64,000 nt of DNA from Amaranthus tricolor (lineage: Eukaryota > Streptophyta > Magnoliopsida > Caryophyllales > Amaranthaceae), in contig NC_080050.1 in the NCBI RefSeq assembly GCF_026212465.1, positions 4,592,144-4,656,143 of the forward strand, read 5' to 3'. The first letter of the stretch is position 1. Each line of letters opens with the position of its first letter. Positions 50,101-59,359 of this stretch are shown in pieces. The translations under genes and the position numbers were made by a program. The notes beneath the pieces were generated by a model that saw only the letters and a list, made by a program, of their open reading frames with translations, ran no database searches and was not told where the DNA came from.

Positions 50101-50241
50101 ATTGGAGTCGGATGGTACTCTGATGAAGGTATTAACCTCGTAATGGAGAGAGATTATGAAACAGATGGGAAACTTAGAGAGGTCCGGTGGAAATCTGAGG
50201 TAAAGAGAAGATGGTCAGAATCAGATTCTCTCCCTTCATAG
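41183..50241 (+). CDS. Probable plastid-targeted protein of unknown function
   Basis: Five exons: 41183-41629, 44912-45349, 47817-47909, 48662-48801 and 49794-50241. They join in phase to 521 codons, with introns of 3.28, 2.47, 0.75 and 0.99 kb. The first about 60 residues are rich in Ser, His, Arg and Phe with few acidic residues, as in a chloroplast transit peptide. A strongly basic stretch (KRGKQRRRRRSGK) follows at about 109-121. The conserved-looking body has SSVSGIWKGVGAVFSPITAE, GNDEYLFDCYTLSRVQ, MEPGLVFFE, DGSYSRGPVDIPVGE, FNNGGADIQILRIAVYEEQW and AVLWLPGGVTTYVDVNKDG. The beta-rich pattern with an early W-x-G-x-G motif could fit a calycin-like fold such as DUF3598, but this is a weak guess. 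The start at 41183 gives a full transit peptide. Upstream DNA is repeat-derived, so the promoter is short or within repeats. Confidence 0.85.
41970..42277. mobile_element. MITE family M2, copy D (intron 1 of the 41.18-kb gene)
   Basis: The left end 'gtgcatttggttattaatat' and the right end 'caataattaaatgaaacgta' are imperfect inverses. The interior is similar in layout to copies B and C. Confidence 0.6.
43205..43390. repeat. Repeat with short 5S rRNA-like words (intron 1)
   Basis: 'ctaggatgggtgac' (43225-43238) equals the 3' part of plant 5S rRNA, and 'gggatcatacca' (43302-43313) resembles its 5' part, but in the wrong order for one gene. Box C and the full 120-nt body are absent. It may be a decayed retroelement with 5S-derived text, or chance. 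Confidence 0.3.
43882..44602. mobile_element. Element with inverted ends in intron 1
   Basis: The left end 'gtttggattgaagagaag' pairs with the right end 'cttccattctcgatatccaaac'. The body, about 720 bp, includes an open stretch ending WMTGPQLLFISAALLLAVAA, a hydrophobic segment without recognised family. Class unknown. Confidence 0.45.
45387..45446 (+). repeat. Perfect 30-bp tandem duplication just after exon 2
   Basis: The unit 'ggcttctcaccatagtggtt' plus ten more bases is present twice, head to tail, without mismatch. It starts 37 bp downstream of the exon 2 donor at 45350. Identity of the copies implies a recent event. Confidence 0.95.
46290..46640 (-). mobile_element. RTE-type LINE 3' fragment, copy 2 (intron 2)
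   Basis: On the plus strand it starts 'actacaacaacaatgc', then 'gaggccggctatatgaacta'. This is the inverse of the (GTT)n tail and conserved 3' end of plant RTE LINEs. It continues with the inverse of the reverse-transcriptase C-terminus ('gcgcatgcccaaac', corresponding to the FGH-like motif). Frameshifted and 5'-truncated. Confidence 0.6.
49055..49280. mobile_element. Foldback element in intron 4
   Basis: The ends 'aagcagtcaact' and 'agttgactgctt' are exact inverses. Further inward, 'gtagcacacaccac' pairs with 'gtggtgtgtgctac', also exact. The total is 226 bp. Between them lies a (CACC)n run at 49083-49108 and the direct word 'gattgtcttt' twice. Confidence 0.75.
49083..49108. repeat. (CACCCAC)n short repeat
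   Basis: Four tandem 'caccacc'-type units inside the foldback element. Confidence 0.85.
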
Positions 50242-50518
50242 AGGTAGTTCCATTAACTTTGTACATTTTGTTCTTTTGTTGTAAATTTTCTTTTAACTTC
50301 CTTCCGTTCCTCATAGTATTTGGTCACAGGAATCATGGAATTATAGGGTCTTTATATTAAACCTTAAAGTTTAATGAACAGAATGAGTTTAGTTAATTTT
50401 CATGTACAGTCCGTTTGTTCAGTTTTGAGGCTAAGAAGATTCCTAGAGTTGGTATGATCGTATGATGAATTAGAGAAGCTCTCACGCAAGGGGAATCTAG
50501 ACCTAAGTTGGCTAGAAC
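50242..50518. other. 3' UTR and flank of the 41.18-kb gene
   Basis: Presumed 3' UTR followed directly by the M1 MITE. No further gene is seen. Confidence 0.5.
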
Positions 50519-50705
50519 TAGTGGTTTTCATTCATGTTAATCAGGCTGATTTTGGGTCAGGTATTTGAGGTCGGATCAAAATCGGATTTTGTGTCCGTAT
50601 TGAATTTTACATAGTTTTAATAATATTTTGAAGTGGAGTCAAAGTCGGGTTTAGTTACATGGTCGGTTGTATGTCAGATTATTGGGTCTATTTTGAACCC
50701 CTCTA
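50519..50705. mobile_element. hAT-type MITE, family M1 copy 3
   Basis: 187 bp, starting TAGTGGTTTTCATTC and ending TTTTGAACCCCTCTA. Flanking 8-mers GCTAGAAC (50511-50518) and GCTAAATC (50706-50713) match at 6 of 8. Internal words 'tttgtgtccg', 'attttgaagt' and 'gttacatggtc' align with copy 2. This copy has the least conserved ends and duplication of the three. Confidence 0.78.
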
Positions 50706-51079
50706 GCTAAATCCAATCCATATAGTTTGGTCCATGTCTAAAAAAACATTGGTTATTGTTTTTCTGGTCAGTTTACTGGTTTTTTTTTTTTTATTTTTTT
50801 TATTTTTAAATAACTTTTTAGCTTGTTGGTTAAGCAATTTAAATACTCTTTTGGTAATAATTTGTAAGTGAGCTGAACAGAGCAAAGGGACTATACGTAT
50901 AGTTTTTTTGATTGATTTTTAATTTATTGGCTCACTTTTTGTCTATAAATAAGTAACCATTGCAGTATTAAATGTATTATCAAGTTCAACGTTGAGTGTT
51001 ACCTGGGTATTTTGTTCTTGAAGATAGAAGTATCAACTAAGACTACATGCTAGTGGTTACCTGGAGGGACTCCATCATA

Positions 51080-51336
51080 CTTTCTCCGTTCCATATTAAT
51101 TGCAACATTATAAGACTTGGCATTATTCATTCAATACTCTCAATTTGTAATTACTTTTTAATCTATAAATTAAAACATAGTCAAGTGAGATTTTGATTGC
51201 TTCGTCTCATTGCAAAGATTATTAATATCAAATTTTATAATTTTTTATTATATATAATTAGAGATATTAAGAATTAAATTAGTGCATTGAAGTGCGTGAA
51301 AATGCAAACGTTGCAAGTAAATTAAAACGGAAGAAG
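51080..51336. mobile_element. Stowaway-like MITE
   Basis: 257 bp between TA dinucleotides (51078-51079 and 51337-51338). The left end 'ctttctccgttcc' and the right end 'ttaaaacggaagaag' are imperfect inverses. The interior shares blocks with 6012-6240. Confidence 0.65.
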
Positions 51337-51786
51337 TACTATATTTTTGTTTCTATGATAGAGTTACATATTATATTATTTATATCATATATTTCTACTA
51401 TTAATAGCGTACTTAAATAATAAATAAAAAAAATAATATTATCTAAAAAATACACTATCATGTTTTAATAACAATTGTGCAAATTAATTAAGAAAGTTTA
51501 CTTTAAAAAATTTCTCATTTTAGTGTTTTTCTTTTAAAAATTTTACCTTTTGTTTTTTTTTTTTAAATTCACCTTTATCTTGATTTTCTTTAAAGATTCA
51601 AATGACCTTAGTTTCTTTTTATTTTGCTTTATTTTAAATGTATTTAAAAGCTATGGAAAATGAATAACACCCTCCTTGCTTCCCCCTCTTCTTCACCCCT
51701 TTTCCTCGCACCCTAACACCTTATTCCCTGCTAAAACCTCCTTCGATTGTCTTTAAGTGGTTAGTGTTTACAAAGGGGTGGAATTT
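51337..51786. other. Intergenic AT-rich DNA, no gene seen
   Basis: Poly-T tracts and simple sequence only. Confidence 0.5.
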
Positions 51787-52020
51787 TTGTTCTTGGATTT
51801 TCTTTCTTCTTAAGTTGGGTCTTGATGGAGGGGAGGATGGTGGGGTGAATGGTTAGGGCAGGGTATAGGTTGGTTTTGTTCTTTGGGGAAGGGAGGGGGC
51901 GGGTGGCGGGTGGCGGGTCTTTACAGTGAGGTGGGCTTTTTGTTCCTAATATTTCTTTCTTTTGCCGCATGTCAATGGAGGGGAGGGTGGTGGGGTGAGC
52001 GATTACAGAAGAGGGTATAA
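51787..52020. repeat. Two-unit direct repeat, G-rich
   Basis: The words 'ttttgttcttggattttctt', 'tggaggggaggatggtgggg' and 'gggtata' at 51787-51867 recur about 150 bp later as 'ttttgttcctaatatttctt', 'tggaggggagggtggtgggg' and 'agggtata'. It is a diverged tandem duplication. Confidence 0.75.
51885..51917 (+). other. Potential G-quadruplex
   Basis: Six runs of three or more G (4, 3, 5, 3, 3, 3) with loops of 1-4 nt on the plus strand lie in otherwise AT-rich DNA. This exceeds the usual four-run requirement. Confidence 0.8.
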
Positions 52021-52805
52021 TAATCGGACTTATTAAATAAGTTAAGTTATTATAGGATTTACTTAACCTAAAAGAGCCATGTCTCAAACCATAACTTCTA
52101 AAAGGCTGTTATAAAGTCTAAACTTAACTACAATAATTGAATTTGAGTTCAAACAATTAGACCACAATCCAAAACATAACCAAAAACTACATGAGTCTAA
52201 GATGAATTTACAAAATTAGATTATTACAAAATTTTACTATAGACCGCACTATCTCTACAATAACTATGACACATGCACTTTTTTAGATGACAATATATTT
52301 TTGTTTTAGTAATAGCTATAATTTTTTATCAATTAATAATATTTCTATTGACATGACTCCTAACAAATAATAATAGTAGAAAGTTTGAGTTGATTAAATA
52401 GGATATATTTTGTTTATGAGCAAGGGTATTTTATAATTTTGTCACTCCCAATTCAACCGCATCATTAAAAGAGAGAATACAATATTTTCATTAACAATTC
52501 ATGATTACCAATTTCTAGCTCCAAGATCCACCCTTTAATCCCAAAACTTTCAGTTCCAACATGTAATTTGTTTCCCAATTCCCACACGCTACACCTCAAG
52601 TGGCGACAAAATTAAGAAATATTGATAAAGTGGTATATTTTGAAAAGCGGGATATATGTGTAAATGAGATGAAAATGTAAGATAAATGTGTAAATGAGAA
52701 CAAAAAAAAAGAAGTGTGGATCATGACAACAATAAAATGGGGCAAATTTAATGCGATAGACTAAAAAGAGTAGGACGAATTTTGTGGAATAAAGGGAGTA
52801 TATTT
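52021..52805. other. Intergenic DNA, no gene seen
   Basis: No recognisable coding region. The end near 52790 ('aataaagggagtatatttt') looks like a decayed Stowaway end. Confidence 0.45.
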
Positions 52806-53035
52806 TACGATAAGTCTTGTAGACTGTCTCATCATGAGACGAGCTCATATAATTAATTATCTCTAATTAGCCACTTTAAGGTTGTAAGTGATCACTTTAA
52901 AGTGATAAGTGATTACTCTAGAATTATAAAAAGTGGTCACTTTAAAATTGAAAGGTTATAACTGATTAATTTAATATAATAAATGTATATTGGGGTAATA
53001 AAAAAAAAAAAATCTCAATGAGATCATCTAGAATT
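52806..53035. repeat. 'gactgtctcat'-type repeat
   Basis: The left end 'gactgtctcatcatgagacg' and the right end 'ctcaatgagatcatctagaa' bracket several 'aaagtgatnnnt' words ('gtgatcactttaaagtgata'). It resembles the pieces at 40522-41036. Confidence 0.5.
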
Positions 53036-53850
53036 TCTATATATTTTAAATAAATTTGCTTTTCTCCTTAAATTTTGCATCAATACTTGATTCCCCTTAT
53101 ATCTAATGAGTTATTTTGAAAGCAAAAATTGACATTAATAATCTTTCACTCCTCCGCTTTAAATAATTTCATATTTGGATTATTTTATAATAATATCTTT
53201 GCTCGTAGTTTGTTGTCAATGTGTACCCTTTTATTTTTTTAATAATTCAATCATTGCCTTTAATTTGTTATCAGCATACTCTATTAGTATGCTGACAGAA
53301 TAACTTGGATAAATGTTAGATTATTGAAAAATAATCCAAATACGTTCTTGATACCCTTAAACTATTCCTTGTGTCATCCAAAAGCCTACTCATTTATGTT
53401 TGACATTGAAATTTAATTACCACATGAAATTCTTTTATCTAGAAAATCATTTCCTTCATATAATTTCTGAAAAGTCCATTTTTGTGTTTGGTCAGCACAT
53501 AAGAAATATAATGGACGCCGGAATTTCCAATAACAAAAGAGGTATCAAAGTTATTATATATCTACACTTTGTGAGGAGTTTAGTTCCCTTGGAAATTTAA
53601 AATCCTATGTTGTTTTATTTGTCAGCCAAAAACAAATTAATTTGTCTAGTTTTTAAAAATTTACAATTTCAAAGGAAATTAAATGCAACCAAACAATCTC
53701 TAGTTAGATTGGTTCTTTTGTAATAAGATTTTCACATTCAAAAAAGAAATGCAACTATTTACTTATCTAAGAAAGCGAGATAATCTAACTGCCCTCTCAT
53801 CTGCCAAATCACACCTCTAAGAAAACACTCCCCCTCGTCCTTTGTAATCT
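53036..53850. other. Intergenic DNA, no gene seen
   Basis: AT-rich sequence with no supported feature. Confidence 0.5.
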
Positions 53851-53855
53851 GATAT

Positions 53856-53987
53856 TTTTATAGTGTTCATTATTATTTATGTATGATTTGTTCTACATCG
53901 AAAAAAGAGAAAATATATGTTATTTTATAAACATGAGTAGTTACTCCTACTACTAATTGGCTTAATAGTGAATCTCCTTTGAATTTA
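53856..53987 (+). repeat. TRIM 5' LTR, left piece
   Basis: Aligns with the start of the 3' LTR from 59156. It is interrupted at 53987 by the MULE; the last nine bases are the MULE target site. Confidence 0.8.
53979..53987. repeat. MULE target-site duplication, left
   Basis: TTGAATTTA, identical to 58933-58941. Confidence 0.9.
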
Positions 53988-54101
53988 TGAAAAATTACCC
54001 TGAATAATATGACTTTTCACTGATTTCTAAACAATAATACGAACTTTCAATTAATCATGAATAATACGAAGTTTTTAAGATGTTTTTTCCGCTGATATAC
54101 C
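53988..54101 (+). repeat. MULE left terminal inverted repeat
   Basis: Starts 'tgaaaaattaccctgaata'. Near-inverse of 58822-58932, with scattered substitutions and small indels. Confidence 0.9.
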
Positions 54102-54302
54102 TAACTGGTTTATAACTGGGAGAAAAGGTCATTTTTTACCGTTGCACAACAGACTTCATCTCTTTCCTCTATTTCATTTTTTTTTGCAGATTTTTTTAAC
54201 TCATTTCCTCACTTTATTCTTCCATTTTAATTCTTCTTCCAACTTCTTCTCATTTTTTATTTCCATTTTCATTTTAACCTCTAAACTAATTTGATGTTAA
54301 AC

Positions 54303-54786
54303 ATGTATTCTCCTTCGTCATCATCTCAATTTAGAACATCAATTGGAAAAGGAATTCCTTTATGTAAACATGGTGTTCATGATAAATTACAAGTAGTCAA
54401 AAAAGGAACAAGGGTTGGTGAGAGGTTTTATGGATGTGCATTTTGGCCAGTTGTTTATATTTTTCAATAGCCTTATTTTGTTTTATGTTAATTTTTAATT
54501 TCTTTATCAATTAGGGTTTTATGATTTGATTTGAAATGTAGGCACAAGATTGTAAATTTTTTAAGTGGGAGAGAGATGTAGAGTATTCAAATGAAATTTC
54601 TTCTTGTTTGGAAGAAGAGAAATTGATAAAATAAGGAAATTGAAGGCCAAGAATGCAAAGTTGAAAGAAAGTGAAGCTATGTTGAAATTGAAAGTTGTTG
54701 AATATGTAAATGCACAAAAAACATTAAGTTTTGTACTTGTTGCATCATGGGTTTTATTTGTATTGTTCTTATTTATGTTAAGCTAA
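54303..54786 (+). pseudogene. GRF-type zinc-finger protein with C-terminal membrane segment (MULE companion gene)
   Basis: Exon 1 (54303-54449) starts MYSPSSSSQFRTSIGKGIPL, then CKHGVHDKLQVVKKGTRVGE and RFYGCAFWP. After a short intron (donor 'gttgttt', acceptor at 54541), exon 2 from 54542 continues AQDCKFFKWERD. Together these give the GRF-type zinc-finger pattern C..H...RFYGC...CKFFKW. A one-base frameshift near 54620 separates this from the rest: a Lys/Glu-rich coiled-coil-like stretch KIRKLKAKNAKLKESEAMLK and the hydrophobic end FVLVASWVLFVLFLFMLS. Plants have many such GRF-plus-membrane proteins of unknown function. It lies inside the MULE, in the position that mudrB takes in maize MuDR, but it is not mudrB. 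The frameshift makes it a pseudogene unless the sequence has an error. Confidence 0.8.
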
Positions 54787-55106
54787 GTATAAGAATTTGA
54801 TCATGTAATGGAACTTCATGTATTGAAAATCCAATGTAATGAAAAAGTGTAACAAAGTTTCTTCTTTTCAAGAATTATAGCCTCAATCCATACATGTTAT
54901 AGCAATATTTTCCAAAACGTTTTCCAAAAGTGCTAAAAAATGTTTTCAAGAATTACCTTTACATACATAAGCATTCCTTACATACAAAAGTGATAAAATG
55001 TTTTCCAAAATGCAATATCTGAACAATGTTCTAAGCCATAGATTACACCATAATGGTAACTTAATACATACAAAAGAGTAGAAAAATGACACTTAGTCTT
55101 GCAACA
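54787..55106. other. MULE spacer between the convergent genes
   Basis: AT-rich, with the word 'ttttccaaaa' three times and 'aagtgataaaatg' variants. Presumably holds the 3' ends of both transcripts. Confidence 0.5.
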
Positions 55107-58100
55107 TCAATTCTTTGTTGTCGATGCTTGGGTTGATATTATTTCAGTAGGGTTCTTCCTTGGCTTTCCCCTTTTAGCAGTAGTGACACCACTCCTTCCG
55201 CTTGCACTACCAGTCTTATCCCCTCTACTCCCTTCCCCTATTCTAATTGTCCTGTTGCCTTTACCTAAAGAACTAGGTTGTGCAGACATGTTGTGATGGG
55301 ATAACTCTGGTGTGCTGGTTGCTACATCAACAATTTTTTTTGGTCTTCCTCTACTTCTCTTCAATGGAGATGGTTGCTCAATCACTTTACCCTTTTTCGG
55401 ACACTTTCTTTTGCTATGTCCAACCTTATTGCAAATGCCACATGTCATTTGAAGACCGTGTCTTGAGAGCTTTCCTGGTTTTTTAGGATCTTCATGCGGA
55501 CCCTTGACTCTGTTTTTTCGTGGTCTACCAAGACCAATCTTCATTGGAGGAGGATCGATTGGTTTGTCAATTTTAGGCCAATGCCTCTCGCCAATACAAG
55601 GATTGATGTTTCCTTCATAGGCTCTCAAATAAGCCTCTTTAGTGTAGCACTGATCAACGTATGACTCAACCTCCTTATACAAGTAAAAAATAGATGCAAC
55701 TCCATGACAACATGGAATCCCTCTTAAATCCCATTTCCTGCAAGTGCAAGTTTTAGTTTCAATATCAACCTCTAAAACATCCATATAATGCGCTACTTGG
55801 AAACGAGTTGATGTTGAAGGAATGACAATGCACTTAGCTGCTTCTTGCTTCTCTGAATCTAACGTTTTTTGTACCTTTGGACATAACAAACCCTTCCACT
55901 TCATCAACGCCTCTTCCTTTTTATTAGCCATCCTCTTTATTAGCATTGATCTAATTTCTTCAAGCATATCTATTAAATGATGTGATCTAACATTCATAAT
56001 GTAATTGTTAAAAGTTTCGACCATATTGCTCAAAATAACATCACACTTTCCTTCTAGTTTGACAAAAGATCTACAAAACAAGTGTGGACCACATTTCTTA
56101 AAGGCATCAACAAAAACCGGATTTACATCCTCCATCTCACTAATTGCTTCCTCAAAATCAGCCAAGTTGTATGCTTTGACACATCTCCAAAACAGTAATT
56201 TCATGTCTTCTCCTTTGAATGACTTGTTCCAATTTGCGTAGATGTGCCTAGCACAATGCCTATGTTCTGCTTTTGGAAGCTCAAGTTGGACTGCCCTCAA
56301 AATGCTCTGTACAATAGATAAGTGTATTACTATATTACTATATAAATCACAGCATAAACAACAGTATACTATATAAATCACAGCATAAACAACAATATAC
56401 TATATAAATCACAACATAAACAACAGTATACTATATAAACAGCAGTATACTATATCACAAAATTACCCACAGCATACTATATTACTATATAAATAAACAG
56501 CAGTATACTATACAAATCACAACAGTATACTGAAGTCAGTATACTATATCACAGCATTAACAACAATGCACAGCGATAAATTACAACAGTAGGTAAATGG
56601 ATGTCCATATAATCAGAATATATAAACACAATATATAAATCAGAAATAACAATAGGGAAGGGTGTATACCTGGTGTTCATCTGATATTACTATCCACTCT
56701 TTACCATTATCATGAGGCACACACTTCTTCAATTTAGAAATAAAACACTGCCATGAATCATTGTTTACACCCTCAACAACAGCCCAAGCCAATGGATACA
56801 TTTGCTCGTTAGGATCTCTCCCAACTGTACTTAATAGCATTCCTCCCAAGAATGTTTTTAGAAAACAACCATCAATACACATATTTTCTTACACCCACCA
56901 ACCCAACCATCTTTAACCCCTTCAAAGCAAACAAAGATCCTCTAAAATATGGGTGGATTTGTGCTTGGATCAGTAACAACAATAAAGTGGCTATTAGGGT
57001 TACTTTGTTCTAAAACCCCAACATAGCTCATGAGCTTTTGATAATATTGTTTCATAGATCCATGTAACCTCCTATGTGCAACATACTTAATCTTGTAGGC
57101 AAATCCCCTACTAATGATAATACGAAATTGTTTCCTAACAATATCAACTAGTTCTGCAGAAGGAATGTGTGGCCTTGACTTGAATAAATCGAGTAACTAA
57201 TCTGCACACAAATAAGCTTTGAATTGACGATTAGAATCCATGTTTCTTTGACAAGTGTGCTCACCATTAACTTTCTTGACAATAAAGGAAGCTCATGTTT
57301 TATCCCAACTAGCGTAGAGCTTAAAGGGACAACCTTCAATACACCTTGCACCAAGCTTATTCAATTTAGACTTGTCACTCAAACAAAATTTTACATTTCT
57401 TTCCTGATGAATTGCATATTTCCTTACCGCGTCCTTAAATTCAACTGGGGTGCTAAAAACTTGCCATACAATCCATTTGAACTTTCTAAAATCGGTCCGA
57501 CCATGAACTCCAGTAGCATCATCAGCTTCATCATCACTATTTTCATACTCAGAGAAAACCTTGGTGTTACTACACTCACCCAATTTCAAAACAGAATCAT
57601 CCACTTGCTCTAGTTCTTCGAATGACAAATCTTGACTTTGCACAAGCTCCTCCGAAGTTTCATCTTCATCTTCCTCCTCATACAATAGCTCATAATCAAG
57701 ATCTTGTGAATCATCCTCCTCAGATGCATCTTCATCACTTACCTTAGCACTATTACCAAAATCTGGCTCATCTTCGGAAAAATCATATTCAAGAGGTATG
57801 TATTGGTTGTTTGGTTTTTTATTGCTATTGTGGGGACCAAAACTTTCACTAAAGGAATCTTTTGCCTTAGATGCTCTCTTAGGGGTCAACTTTTTCCTAT
57901 TCCCAATAGTGGACCAAACTTTACTATCTTTAGTACCACTTTTTGATATTTCTAGAATCAACATCTCATTATCCTTATTATTAACTACATATACAGATAA
58001 TGCTCTATTTTCAACATCTATTTTAGACATTTTCCTAACATAAATATCATCAGTAACTCTCTTTAACCCTTCCAAAAAGCTAACAGCATTAGGTAGATGA

Positions 58101-58285
58101 TACCAAAGACAAAACTCATATTTTACCCCAAGATCCTCCTTAACAATTCCTTCTAACTCAAAAAAGGACATCTTATCTGAGTCTATGGAGATAGTTTTAC
58201 ATATCCCATACACATACTCAAACCCCACAACTCTCTTTTTTAATACCCCACCATACCAAAACTTCAAAGTAATTGAATCATTCAC
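55107..58285 (-). pseudogene. mudrA-like MULE transposase (decayed)
   Basis: Reading on the minus strand from 58285, the product starts MNDSITLKFWYGGVLKKRVV, the usual MULE N-terminus. It passes an acidic stretch (DEDASEEDDSQDLDYELLYE) and the MuDR DNA-binding region (FKDAVRKYAIHQERNVKFCL...RCIEGCPFKLYASW). In-frame stops follow at 57293-57295, 57197-57199 and 56942-56944, then a frameshift near 56885. The catalytic part resumes: DGCFLKTFLGGMLLSTVGRD and WIVISDEHQ. An intron (56307-56669) is followed by SILRAVQLELPKAEHRHCAR. The SWIM zinc finger is CTCRKWDLRGIPCCHG, and a CCHC knuckle CGICNKVGHSKRKC with basic AT-hook-like GRPRKN and GRPKK ends the protein. The C-terminal half (55107-56306) remains open for 400 codons. 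Confidence 0.92.
56335..56600. repeat. Minisatellite in the MULE transposase intron
   Basis: About seven units of 30-35 bp are built on 'cagtatactatataaatcac' and 'agcataaacaaca'. They occupy most of the 363-bp intron. Confidence 0.85.
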
Positions 58286-58821
58286 ATTAGCCTAAAAACA
58301 AGCAAAAAACACTAACATCCATTTTCGAGTGAACAACTGTTTTTAATTAACATCAAGCAATAATCACAGTAGTGAATGAGAAAATGGAAACAAAATTTCA
58401 TCCATTTTCAAGTACAGATACGTTTTTAAGTAGTGTCAAGCAATAATCATAGCAGTGAAAGAGAAAATGGAACCAAAAATTCAAGCATTTTCGAGTTCAG
58501 AGACGTTTTTACAAACCCTAATTTTTGGGATTAAAACAATATTTATGGATAATTGATGCAATTGAGAAGAATAAACTAACCATAGTATTAGCCCGAGTAA
58601 TGCCAGCAGCACGAATGAGAAGAATACCAGCAGGATTGTTCTTCGATTTGAGTATAAAGCAGTAGCAGGAGCAGTGTTCTTCACCTTGATGCGTGAATGA
58701 GAGAAGCAGTAAGTGTTTAATGTAAGGAGCAGGAGCAGTGTTCATTTTGTTTTCCTTAATTTTATCCAAAAAAATAAAATAAAATTTACCTCAACTCCAT
58801 TTAGCCGGTTACAGGTAAAAC

Positions 58822-58932
58822 AGTATACCAACGGAAAATACATCTTAAACTTCGTATTATTCATAGTTAATTAAAAGTTCGTATTATTGTTGGATAATCA
58901 GTGAAAATTCGTATTATTCAGGGTAATTTTCC
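58822..58932 (-). repeat. MULE right terminal inverted repeat
   Basis: Ends 'cagggtaattttcc' and pairs with 53988-54101. Confidence 0.9.
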
Positions 58933-58941
58933 TTGAATTTA
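58933..58941. repeat. MULE target-site duplication, right
   Basis: TTGAATTTA, identical to 53979-53987. Confidence 0.9.
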
Positions 58942-59001
58942 TATGTCGAACCTTTTCTCCTTTTCATTTGAATTATCCAGACCTATTTTTAAATTCTAAT
59001 A

Positions 59002-59013
59002 TGGTATCAGAGC
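59002..59013 (+). other. TRIM primer-binding site
   Basis: TGGTATCAGAGC matches the 3' end of initiator tRNA-Met, the common primer of plant LTR retrotransposons. It directly follows the 5' LTR. Confidence 0.88.
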
Positions 59014-59144
59014 TAGATTTGTTGTTGAGACGTTATGACCAAGCATTTAATCTTACCACTGATTAAGGGGTATTAAATGAGATGTTTATTCCCAATGAGG
59101 TTTGTAACCCTTTTAATGGGCTAAAATTCCAAGGACACTCGTAT

Positions 59145-59155
59145 TTGAGGGAGAA
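59145..59155 (+). other. TRIM polypurine tract
   Basis: 'ttgagggagaa' lies immediately before the 3' LTR start TGTTAAAG. Confidence 0.8.
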
Positions 59156-59354
59156 TGTTAAAGTATTCATTATTACTCACATTTGAGTTGTTCACATCAG
59201 AGAAAGAGAAGAAGAAATGTCGTTTTATAAACCTAAAGAGTAACTACTAATCCTTCCAATTGATTTTAATAGTAAATCTCCTTTGAATTTGTGGGTGAGA
59301 TACCTTCTCTCCTTCTTATTTGGGTTGCCTAGGCTCATTTTTAAAATTCTGACA
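59156..59354 (+). repeat. TRIM 3' LTR
   Basis: 199 bp, beginning TGTTAAAGTATTC and ending ATTCTGACA, so the TG...CA ends are intact. Confidence 0.82.
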
Positions 59355-59359
59355 AATAT

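Larger units (their letters stand above)
53988..58932. mobile_element. Mutator-like element (MULE) with transposase and GRF genes
   Basis: The 4,945-bp element has terminal inverted repeats of roughly 110 bp (53988-54101 and 58822-58932). These share in inverse 'aaaattaccctgaataata', 'caataatacgaac' and 'gaataatacgaagttt'. Both sides carry the identical 9-mer TTGAATTTA, the Mutator target duplication. It contains a mudrA-like transposase gene on the minus strand and a small GRF zinc-finger gene on the plus strand, in convergent order. Both genes carry disabling mutations, so this copy is not autonomous. Confidence 0.95.
53856..59354 (+). mobile_element. TRIM-type LTR retrotransposon, split by a MULE
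   Basis: Without the inserted MULE the element is about 545 bp: a 5' LTR (53856-53987 plus 58942-59001, 192 bp), the primer site TGGTATCAGAGC (59002-59013), a 142-bp non-coding middle, the purine tract 'tgagggagaa', and a 3' LTR (59156-59354, 199 bp). The LTRs share 'ttcattatta', 'ttttataaac', 'aaatctcctttgaattt', 'ccttttctccttttcattt' variants and 'ttttaaattct'. Flanking 5-mers GATAT (53851-53855) and AATAT (59355-59359) match at 4 of 5. No gag or pol is present, which with this size defines a TRIM. The 5' LTR has lost the canonical TG/CA ends, so the copy is old. Confidence 0.82.

Noticed and set aside
56335..56600. Regularly spaced repeats that might suggest a CRISPR array
   Set aside because: The units are contiguous with no unique spacers and lie in an intron of a plant transposase; a plant nuclear genome has no CRISPR arrays.
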